From Lachnospiraceae bacterium (GTDB lineage Bacteria; Bacillota; Clostridia; Lachnospirales; Lachnospiraceae), in the NCBI GenBank assembly GCA_016282215.1, contig JAEEKC010000137.1, positions 1-5,317 of the forward strand: DNA of 5,317 nucleotides, in the 5' to 3' direction. Every line of letters begins with the position of its first letter. The first letter of the stretch is position 1. A model generated the notes under the pieces. The model was given only the letters and a program-made list of their open reading frames with translations. It was not told the DNA's origin and ran no database searches. Shown piece after piece: positions 1 to 4,531 of this stretch. The translations under genes were made by a program, and so were the position numbers.

Positions 1-87
1 AAGAAGATGGGTTACAACGCTGCACAGGAACTCTATAAGAGAGTGCAGGAAGGACTGGCAAGAGGCCGGGACGAGGACGACGAATAG
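1..87 (+). CDS. hprK: HPr kinase/phosphorylase, C-terminal end (partial)
   Basis: Only the last 28 codons and a TAG stop are in the window. The tail reads KKMGYNAAQELYKRV and then an acidic end (RDEDDE). A terminal helix with the pattern K-x-MG-x-NAA is what I recall from the C-terminus of HprK proteins, the bifunctional enzyme that phosphorylates and dephosphorylates Ser46 of HPr and Crh in Gram-positive bacteria. The Walker A loop and the HprK signature would lie upstream and cannot be checked. The call is supported by context: a Crh-like HPr with an intact Ser46 site lies about 3 kb downstream on the same strand, and a glucokinase follows directly. The gene ends 99 nt before the glucokinase start, so the two are probably co-transcribed. 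An unrelated protein with a similar tail cannot be excluded from 28 residues. Confidence 0.72.
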   Translation, partial: KKMGYNAAQELYKRVQEGLARGRDEDDE

Positions 88-93
88 GGTTTG

Positions 94-123
94 GCGGCAG
101 CGAAAAATTTATGATTCATTAGG
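94..123 (+). repeat. 30-bp direct repeat, copy 1
   Basis: This is the first of two exact 30-bp copies. It starts GCGGCAGCGAAAAA, continues with TTTATGATTCATTAGG, and lies 6 nt after the hprK stop. The second copy begins 55 bp further on. Each copy contains the small interrupted palindrome ATGA-T-TCAT (111-119 here). Copy 1 is followed by GCAG and so does not complete a Shine-Dalgarno sequence, unlike copy 2. The 25 nt between the copies (124-148) is not duplicated. Confidence 0.95.
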
Positions 124-148
124 GCAGTTGAAAGCTCGATATGAGAAT

Positions 149-178
149 GCGGCAGCGAAAAATTTATGATTCATTAGG
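149..178 (+). repeat. 30-bp direct repeat, copy 2, running into the glucokinase RBS
   Basis: Identical over 30 bases to 94-123. Its last three bases (AGG, 176-178) form the first half of the AGGAGG ribosome binding site of the glucokinase gene, so the repeat is the translation-initiation upstream region of that gene. The exact match suggests a recent duplication, or a sequence kept because a protein or RNA recognises it. The sequence alone does not decide between these. Confidence 0.95.
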
Positions 179-181
179 AGG
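176..181 (+). promoter_or_regulatory. Ribosome binding site of glucokinase
   Basis: A perfect AGGAGG lies 5 nt before the ATG at 187. It fixes that start and overlaps the end of the second 30-bp repeat. Confidence 0.9.
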
Positions 182-186
182 AAACA

Positions 187-1125
187 ATGGCAGATTATGT
201 TTTTGGAGTAGATGTTGGCGGTACAACCGTAAAGATGGGGCTTTTTGATATCAGCGGAAAGCTGCTTGATAAGTGGGAGATCCCGACCAGAACTGAAAAT
301 GCAGGTGAGGCGATCCTGCCTGATATCGCAGCGAGCGTTGAGGAAAAATGCAAAGAAAAAGGCATTGAGAAGTCGGCAGTTGCCGGTATCGGCATCGGCG
401 TTCCCGGCCCCGTTGACAGCAAGGGTGTCGTGCATAAATGTGCAAACTTAGGATGGGGCGAGTTCAACGTAAATGAAGCGCTTTCAAAGCTGACCGGACT
501 GAAGGTAAAAACAGGAAATGATGCCAATGTAGCTGCCCTTGGCGAGATGTGGCTCGGCGGCGGCAAGGGATATGATTCCATTGTCATGGTAACCCTCGGT
601 ACCGGCGTTGGCGGCGGCATTATCTTAGACGGACAGATTCTGACCGGCAGCATGGGCTCCGGCGGTGAGATCGGCCATATCCATGTGCAGGATGGTGAAA
701 CGGAAAAATGCGGCTGCGGCAATTACGGCTGCTTAGAGGAATACGCATCCGCAACCGGTATTGTCAGACTGGCAAACAGAGAGATCGCAGCATCGGAAGG
801 CGAAGCAACAGTCCTGAAAGCCGGAGAATGCAGCGCAAAGGATGTATGGGATGCGGTAAAAGCAGGGGATGCCCTTGCCATCCGCGTTGCGGAAAAATTC
901 GGAGAGTATTTAGGGAAAGGTCTTGCGGTGATCGCAGCGGTAGTAGATCCTGAAGCATTTGTCATCGGCGGCGGGGTATCGAAAGCCGGAGATGTCCTTC
1001 TTCCTTATATTGAGAAAAACTATCAGCCGGTGGCTTTCCATGCCTGCCGGAATGTAAAATTTGTACTGGCTACGCTGGGAAATGATGCCGGAATCTATGG
1101 TTCGGCAAAACTGGTGCTTTCCTAA
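187..1125 (+). CDS. glcK: ROK family glucokinase
   Basis: A 312-residue cytosolic sugar kinase of the ROK family (repressor, ORF, kinase), expected to phosphorylate glucose with ATP to glucose-6-phosphate. The N-terminal phosphate-binding loop is VFGVDVGGTT (D9, GGT 11-13). The catalytic aspartate is D112 in GNDANVAALGE. A second phosphate loop follows at LGTGVGGG (137-144). The ROK zinc site is complete: H164 in GEIGH, then C175, C177 and C182 in CGCGNYGCLE. Adenosine-site glycines are at VIGGGVS (259-265) and the end has GNDAGIYGSA (298-307). Length is normal for the family, and there is no helix-turn-helix, so it is a kinase and not a ROK repressor. Its position after hprK, with its own strong RBS, suggests a role in glucose released from non-PTS uptake or from oligosaccharide hydrolysis. 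Other hexoses or N-acetyl sugars are possible substrates, but the glucokinase call is the best fit. Confidence 0.93.
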   Translation: MADYVFGVDVGGTTVKMGLFDISGKLLDKWEIPTRTENAGEAILPDIAASVEEKCKEKGIEKSAVAGIGIGVPGPVDSKGVVHKCANLGWGEFNVNEALSKLTGLKVKTGNDANVAALGEMWLGGGKGYDSIVMVTLGTGVGGGIILDGQILTGSMGSGGEIGHIHVQDGETEKCGCGNYGCLEEYASATGIVRLANREIAASEGEATVLKAGECSAKDVWDAVKAGDALAIRVAEKFGEYLGKGLAVIAAVVDPEAFVIGGGVSKAGDVLLPYIEKNYQPVAFHACRNVKFVLATLGNDAGIYGSAKLVLS

Positions 1126-1144
1126 ACCGGCGAGGCCAAGACCA

Positions 1145-1174
1145 GTGCTTTTGAGGATTCGGCTCAGAAAGCAC
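1145..1174 (+). promoter_or_regulatory. Hairpin in the glucokinase-murB spacer
   Basis: GTGCTTT (1145-1151) and TGAG (1152-1155) pair with CTCA (1163-1166) and AAAGCAC (1168-1174). This gives 11 base pairs with one bulged G at 1167 and a 7-nt loop, GATTCGG. The structure ends 6 nt before the murB Shine-Dalgarno. No T-tract follows directly, so it does not look like a terminator. It could be a processing or stability element, or could tune murB translation; the role is inferred. Confidence 0.6.
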
Positions 1175-1180
1175 AGTATT

Positions 1181-1185
1181 GGAGG
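1181..1185 (+). promoter_or_regulatory. Ribosome binding site that sets the murB TTG start
   Basis: GGAGG lies 6 nt before TTG at 1192. The next in-frame ATG, at 1210, would be 24 nt away, which is too far, so the TTG start is preferred. Confidence 0.8.
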
Positions 1186-1191
1186 TTTGTT

Positions 1192-2109
1192 TTGAGAGAA
1201 AATACTGCGATGTTGGATTATATCGGGGAAAGGATCCCGCCTGAGAATATCCTGCGGGCCGAACCGATGAGCAGGCACACTTCTTTTCGGATAGGAGGGG
1301 AAGCAGATCTGTTTGTGAAGGTGCCGTCTATCCAGGCTTTATCGGAACTGATAAGGTATTTTGCCCAGACCGGACAGGAATACTATGTAGTTGGCAGGGG
1401 AACAAATCTCCTGGTGGGAGATAAAGGCTACAGAGGTGTGATCCTGCACCTTGGAGAAGAAATGTCACAGATCAAGGTGGATGGGAAACGGATCATTGCG
1501 CAGGCGGGTGCATCCCTGCCGAAGGTGGCTCAGGTTGCGGCAGCGCATGGCCTGTCAGGACTGGAATTTGCAGCAGGGATCCCGGGCAGTATCGGCGGCG
1601 GCGTTGTGATGAACGCCGGCGCTTATGACGGAGAAATGAAGCAGGTGGTAAAAAATGTCCTGGTCATCAATCAGTACGGCGAGGAGATGAATCTGGACAA
1701 TGACACTATGGAATTCGGATATCGCACCAGTATCATCAAAGACAGACCTTTTGTGGTAGCGCAGATCACGCTGGAACTTCAGGAAAAACCCAAGGAAGAG
1801 GTCGAGGCGCTGATGGAAGACCTTGCGAAAAGACGCAGGGAAAAACAACCGCTTGAGTATCCGAGCGCGGGATCGACATTTAAAAGGCCGGAAGGCTATT
1901 TTGCCGGAAAGCTGATCATGGATGCAGGCCTTAGGGGCCTTCGCGTCGGAGATGCGCAGGTTTCCGAGAAGCACTGCGGATTCATCATCAATATCGGACA
2001 TGCCACGGCGGAAGATGTTTCGGAACTGATGGAAGAGGTCCAGTACCGGGTGAAAAAACAGCTGGGCGTACGCTTAGAGCCGGAAGTCATAAAACTCGGA
2101 GAGTTTTAA
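1192..2109 (+). CDS. murB: UDP-N-acetylenolpyruvoylglucosamine reductase (MurB)
   Basis: A 305-residue cytosolic flavoenzyme that uses NADPH to reduce UDP-GlcNAc-enolpyruvate to UDP-MurNAc, the second committed step of peptidoglycan synthesis. HTSFRIGGEAD (29-39) opens the FAD-binding domain. The FAD-contacting stretch is VVGRGTNLLVGDKG (66-79), followed by EFAAGIPGSIGGGVVMNAGAY (125-145). The substrate-binding tyrosine-arginine pair is Y177-R178 in GYRTSII. The proton-donating serine is S228 in SAGSTFKRP. The C-terminal LEPEV (295-299) carries the conserved acidic residue of the active site. The length and compact C-terminal domain fit the type II MurB of Gram-positives. The start is a TTG supported by GGAGG 6 nt upstream. 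The stop lies 4 nt before whiA, so the two are probably translationally coupled. Confidence 0.96.
   Translation: MRENTAMLDYIGERIPPENILRAEPMSRHTSFRIGGEADLFVKVPSIQALSELIRYFAQTGQEYYVVGRGTNLLVGDKGYRGVILHLGEEMSQIKVDGKRIIAQAGASLPKVAQVAAAHGLSGLEFAAGIPGSIGGGVVMNAGAYDGEMKQVVKNVLVINQYGEEMNLDNDTMEFGYRTSIIKDRPFVVAQITLELQEKPKEEVEALMEDLAKRRREKQPLEYPSAGSTFKRPEGYFAGKLIMDAGLRGLRVGDAQVSEKHCGFIINIGHATAEDVSELMEEVQYRVKKQLGVRLEPEVIKLGEF
2098..2103 (+). promoter_or_regulatory. Ribosome binding site of whiA inside the murB 3' end
   Basis: GGAGAG overlaps the last codons of murB, 10 nt before the whiA ATG at 2114. Ribosomes finishing murB would be placed to restart on whiA, which supports coupling. Confidence 0.6.
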
Positions 2110-2113
2110 ATCT

Positions 2114-3040
2114 ATGTCATTTACATCACAGATCAAAGAAGAACTGACAAAGATCGTCAGTCCCGCAAGGGGGGTCCGGCTTGCAGAACTGGCCGCAATG
2201 ACAGTGATCTGCGGGCAGGTGACCGGAGACCTTGGCGCAGAAAAAGAATTCACTTTCGCAACCGAAAATGAATTTGTGGCAAGAAAATGCTTTACATTGG
2301 CTCAAAAAAGTCTTAAAGTATATGTCGGTGCTTCTGTACGCGTTCATAAAAATAAAACCGGCGGAAAAAGAAACTTTCGTGTTTTCGTTGCCGGAGAGAA
2401 TGCGGTGGCAGCGGTGCTCGAAGCCCTGAAGGAAGAAAAGCAGCTTCCGGTCAGAGTACATTCGCTTCTGTGCAAGGACTCAGAACAGAGGCGGGCAGTG
2501 CTGCGGGGATATTTTTTAGCCTGCGGCATGATGAGCGATCCGCAAAAGGGATATCACCTGGAACTGGCGGTGACGGACCGGGAAACGGCTGAGCAGATCC
2601 TTTCGTTAATGGAGAGTTTTTCTCTCGAGGGAAGGACGATCAACAGAAAGAACCACATTGTCGTCTACCTGAAAGAAGGCGAAGGAATCGCCGATTTTTT
2701 AAAGGTGATCGGAGCGGGCGGTGCGCTGCTTGCTTTTGAAAGTGCCAGGGTGTACAAGGATATGCGCGGCAGAGTGAACCGCAAGGTGAACTGTGAAGCG
2801 GCAAATATCCAAAAAACAGTCAATGCGGCAACCAGGCAGAGAGAAGATATCCTGCTGGTGGAAAAAAGACGTGGGCTTTCGTCTTTGCCAAAGGAATTAT
2901 CACAGGTTGCAGCACTCCGGCTTGAGTATCCGGAGGCCTCTTTGGAGGAACTTGGAAAAATGTGTGAGCCGCCGGTGGGGAAATCCGGTGTGAATCACAG
3001 ACTCAGGCGGATCGGACAGATCGCAAGGGAACTCTCATAA
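2114..3040 (+). CDS. whiA: Sporulation/division regulator WhiA (DNA-binding protein)
   Basis: A 308-residue protein matching the WhiA family along its whole length. The N-terminus MSFTSQIKEELTKI is the usual opening. The middle is the degenerate LAGLIDADG homing-endonuclease fold, with RRAVLRGYFLACGMMSDP (126-143) as its first helix region. VNRKVNCEAANIQKTVNAA (221-239) is a conserved linker. The C-terminal helix-turn-helix domain includes LPKELSQVAALRLEYPEASL (258-277) and PPVGKSGVNHRLRRI (286-300). In Streptomyces WhiA activates sporulation genes, while in Bacillus it affects cell division and chromosome segregation. The exact target here is unknown, and any nuclease activity is not expected in this family. 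It follows murB by 4 nt and precedes a Crh-like gene, as in the Bacillus yvcL-crh order. Typical length is about 310-320, so it looks complete. Confidence 0.96.
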   Translation: MSFTSQIKEELTKIVSPARGVRLAELAAMTVICGQVTGDLGAEKEFTFATENEFVARKCFTLAQKSLKVYVGASVRVHKNKTGGKRNFRVFVAGENAVAAVLEALKEEKQLPVRVHSLLCKDSEQRRAVLRGYFLACGMMSDPQKGYHLELAVTDRETAEQILSLMESFSLEGRTINRKNHIVVYLKEGEGIADFLKVIGAGGALLAFESARVYKDMRGRVNRKVNCEAANIQKTVNAATRQREDILLVEKRRGLSSLPKELSQVAALRLEYPEASLEELGKMCEPPVGKSGVNHRLRRIGQIARELS

Positions 3041-3143
3041 GGCTGAGGGTTTTCCGGGGATATAAGGGTTACATGGTTTTTGGGGTTAGCGTGGACTTTT
3101 GCAATGTTTTGGGGAAAACAGATACAAAGGTAGGAGAGAAAAC
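3041..3143 (+). other. G/T-rich spacer between whiA and the HPr-like gene
   Basis: A 103-nt non-coding stretch, the longest gap inside the first cluster. It contains three similar G/T motifs: TTTTCCGGGG (3050-3059), TTTTTGGGG (3077-3085) and TTTTGGGG (3107-3114). Four runs of three or four G (3047-3049, 3056-3059, 3066-3068, 3082-3085) could form a long-looped G-quadruplex. GTTTTCC (3049-3055) is complementary to GGAAAAC (3113-3119). I see no terminator after whiA and no convincing promoter; TATAAG at 3061 and TTGCAA at 3099 lack proper partners. Confidence 0.5.
3132..3136 (+). promoter_or_regulatory. Ribosome binding site that sets the HPr-like start
   Basis: AGGAG lies 7 nt before ATG at 3144. 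It selects this start over an in-frame TTG at 3099 that would add 15 residues not found in HPr proteins. With the ATG start, the family landmarks fall at exactly positions 15 and 46. Confidence 0.9.
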
Positions 3144-3404
3144 ATGACTGAAAAAACCGTGAACATCAAACTGGAAAAGGGACTTGAAGCAAGGCCGGTT
3201 GCCGTTTTGGTACAAAAGGCCAGCATGTTTGACAGCAAGGTGTATCTGCGCGCGCAGGATAAGCGCGTCAATGCAAAGAGTATCATGGGCATGATGAGCC
3301 TCGGACTTTTGGCAGGTGAAGAACTTGTGATCGAGACAGAAGGCGAGGATGAAGTTCAGGCCTGTGAATGTATGGAAAGATATCTGACCGGTCAGGAAAG
3401 TTAA
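3144..3404 (+). CDS. crh: Crh-like HPr family protein with Glu at position 15
   Basis: An 86-residue HPr-fold protein. HPr normally carries phosphate on His15 for sugar uptake by the PTS, and is phosphorylated on Ser46 by HprK for carbon catabolite regulation through CcpA. Here the His15 motif reads KGLEARPVA (12-20) with Glu at position 15, so transfer of phosphate from Enzyme I to a sugar permease should not be possible. The regulatory site is intact: VNAKSIMGMMSLGL (42-55) with Ser at exactly 46, and R17 is kept. This is the logic of Bacillus Crh, which has Gln15, and the gene also follows whiA as crh does. It is therefore probably a signalling-only substrate of HprK, whose gene seems to end at position 87. 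The cluster ends right after it at a terminator. The symbol rests on logic and synteny, as the sequence is diverged. A canonical His15 HPr may be encoded elsewhere. Confidence 0.9.
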   Translation: MTEKTVNIKLEKGLEARPVAVLVQKASMFDSKVYLRAQDKRVNAKSIMGMMSLGLLAGEELVIETEGEDEVQACECMERYLTGQES

Positions 3405-3419
3405 TCTGAAAAAGTGATC

Positions 3420-3449
3420 AAAGGACCGCTGCTTTTGGCGGTCTTTTTT
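3420..3449 (+). terminator. Intrinsic terminator after the HPr-like gene
   Basis: GACCGC (3424-3429) pairs with GCGGTC (3438-3443) around an 8-nt loop, TGCTTTTG, followed by six T (3444-3449). AAAG before the stem can also pair with the first T residues. It lies 15 nt after the stop of the HPr-like gene and probably ends the hprK-crh operon, at least in part. Confidence 0.9.
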
Positions 3450-3461
3450 CTCATTATTCGT

Positions 3462-3467
3462 AAGGGG
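3462..3467 (+). promoter_or_regulatory. Ribosome binding site that sets the lipid kinase start
   Basis: AAGGGG lies 6 nt before ATG at 3474. The alternative in-frame GTG at 3414 would make the terminator hairpin coding and would add a 20-residue tail absent from the family, so it is rejected. Confidence 0.8.
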
Positions 3468-3473
3468 AAAACG

Positions 3474-4379
3474 ATGGCGACAAAGACATTGTTTATCTAT
3501 AATCCCCATTCGGGAAAGGCTATGATTCGCCATTATCTGGTGGATATCCTGGATGTGTTTTCAAAGGGCTCGCTGGAAGTGACGGTGTATCCGACCAGAA
3601 GACATGGGGATGCCACCGGGAAAGTGCTGCGGGATGCGGGAGACTATGATCTGATTGCCTGCTGCGGAGGGGACGGCACACTTGATGAAGTGGTGACCGG
3701 CATGATGCGGCGCAAAAAGAAGATCCCGATCGGCTATATCCCGGCCGGGACCACCAATGATTTTGCAAAGAGCCTGAAGATCCCGACCAATATGACTGCT
3801 GCAGCAAAAATGATCGTGCAGGGGAACCGCTTTCAGACGGATATCGGTTCTTTCAATGATGACAGTTTTGTTTATATCGCAGCCTTTGGTATTTTCACGG
3901 ATGTATCCTACGAAACGGATCAGCAGGTCAAAAACGTTCTCGGCCATATGGCATACATCTTAGAGGGTGCAAAGCGTGTGGGGACGTATCCGTCTTACCG
4001 TTTTTCCATCCGTGCCAATAATATGCTGATCGAAGATGAGTTTCTCTATGGCATGGTGACCAATTCCATGTCGGTCGGCGGCTTCGCCAATATCACAGGC
4101 AGCAATGTACAAATGGATGACGGGCTTTATGAGGTCACGCTGATCAAAAATCCGAAAACCGTTATGGAATTCAACGAGATCATGGTGGCCCTTGTCAGCG
4201 GCAGGATCGATACCCACATGATCTACTGCTTTAAGGCTCCGCAGATCGAGTTCGAATCCGAAGAAAGCATTGCCTGGACACTTGACGGAGAGTATGGCGG
4301 CAGTCATAAAAGCGTGGTCATCAAAAACAATAAAAAGGCGCTTTCGGTCATGGTGCCGGCAGAACGGATCAACGGATGA
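3474..4379 (+). CDS. Diacylglycerol kinase family lipid kinase (YegS/DgkB/BmrU type)
   Basis: A 301-residue soluble lipid kinase of the DAGK catalytic-domain family, without transmembrane segments, so it would act at the inner face of the membrane. Visible landmarks, in order: IYNPHSGK (8-15), a nucleotide-binding start; CCGGDGTLDEVVTGM (63-77) with the GGDGT signature; IPAGTTNDFAKSL (89-101); MDDGLYEV (214-221) in the second domain; and LDGEYGG (270-276) with the DGE motif whose Glu (E273) is the likely catalytic base. The usual reaction is ATP plus diacylglycerol to phosphatidic acid, which recycles the diacylglycerol released in lipoteichoic acid or glycolipid synthesis. Substrate cannot be fixed from sequence: related proteins phosphorylate other lipids. 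It begins only 24 nt after the terminator T-tract, so it is either read through or has a promoter I do not see. No clear terminator follows it. Confidence 0.92.
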   Translation: MATKTLFIYNPHSGKAMIRHYLVDILDVFSKGSLEVTVYPTRRHGDATGKVLRDAGDYDLIACCGGDGTLDEVVTGMMRRKKKIPIGYIPAGTTNDFAKSLKIPTNMTAAAKMIVQGNRFQTDIGSFNDDSFVYIAAFGIFTDVSYETDQQVKNVLGHMAYILEGAKRVGTYPSYRFSIRANNMLIEDEFLYGMVTNSMSVGGFANITGSNVQMDDGLYEVTLIKNPKTVMEFNEIMVALVSGRIDTHMIYCFKAPQIEFESEESIAWTLDGEYGGSHKSVVIKNNKKALSVMVPAERING

Positions 4380-4399
4380 CTTAGTTTTTAATTTTATGG

Positions 4400-4428
4400 T
4401 TTTCTTTTTTGTGCATTTCATGTATAAT
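4400..4428 (+). promoter_or_regulatory. Probable sigma-A promoter of fba
   Basis: A perfect TATAAT -10 box at 4423-4428 sits in an A/T-rich spacer. At 17 nt upstream the -35 position holds TTTTCT (4400-4405), a weak match to TTGACA, inside a T-rich run. Transcription would start near 4435, giving a leader of about 97 nt that contains the dyad at 4468-4500. The -10 box is well supported; the -35 is not. Confidence 0.65.
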
Positions 4429-4467
4429 CAGTCATGGAGCCGGGAAAAGGGCGCCAAAAAGTGTTCG

Positions 4468-4500
4468 TTTATCAGATCAATTCAATTGATCACAGATAAA
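4468..4500 (+). promoter_or_regulatory. Nested inverted repeat in the fba leader
   Basis: The inner element is a perfect 17-bp dyad, GATCAATTCAATTGATC (4475-4491): 8-bp arms around a central C. It is flanked by a second, outer pair, TTTATC (4468-4473) and GATAAA (4495-4500), also perfect complements. The spacers are 1 nt on the left and 3 nt on the right. It lies downstream of the predicted start site and ends 31 nt before the fba ATG. It could be a repressor operator or an mRNA stem. It lacks a following T-tract, so it is not a terminator. The regulator is unknown. Confidence 0.6.
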
Positions 4501-4516
4501 TAAAGTAAAAAATGAA

Positions 4517-4523
4517 AGGAAGG
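4517..4523 (+). promoter_or_regulatory. Ribosome binding site of fba
   Basis: AGGAAGG lies 8 nt before the ATG at 4532, which supports this start. Confidence 0.8.
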
Positions 4524-4531
4524 TACAAAAC

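Noticed and set aside
111..122. Three-codon open frame (Met-Ile-His-stop) inside each 30-bp repeat, also at 166-177 overlapping the glcK RBS.
   Set aside because: No Shine-Dalgarno precedes it; a leader peptide cannot be supported from so short a frame.
110..170. TATGAT words in both repeats as possible -10 boxes, with TTGAAA at 128-133 as a -35 box.
   Set aside because: Spacing is wrong: the -35-like word is 31 nt from the second TATGAT, and the first has only a poor -35 at 13 nt.
195..722. Reverse-strand open frame of 175 codons opposite glucokinase.
   Set aside because: Ser/Pro-rich translation typical of an antisense shadow; the + strand frame has all ROK motifs.
1145..1174. Hairpin as a terminator after glucokinase.
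   Set aside because: No T-tract directly follows the stem; the nearest T-rich stretch starts about 12 nt later and contains G.
2114..3040. WhiA as a homing endonuclease or a mobile element.
   Set aside because: The LAGLIDADG-like fold in WhiA is a known degenerate domain joined to a C-terminal helix-turn-helix; there are no intron or intein boundaries.
3099..3143. TTG-initiated extension of the HPr-like protein.
   Set aside because: No RBS at the right distance, and the ATG at 3144 places Glu15 and Ser46 at the family positions.
3414..3473. GTG-initiated N-terminal extension of the lipid kinase with a hydrophobic stretch that mimics a membrane segment.
   Set aside because: The hydrophobic residues come from translating the terminator stem and T-tract. 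The ATG at 3474 has a good RBS and matches the family N-terminus.
3960..4421. Reverse-strand open frame of 153 codons opposite the lipid kinase.
   Set aside because: Antisense shadow without recognisable domain.
4460..4474. CcpA cre-like sequence around CGTTTATCA in the fba leader.
   Set aside because: The left half does not match and the distance from CG to CA is one base too long for the cre consensus.
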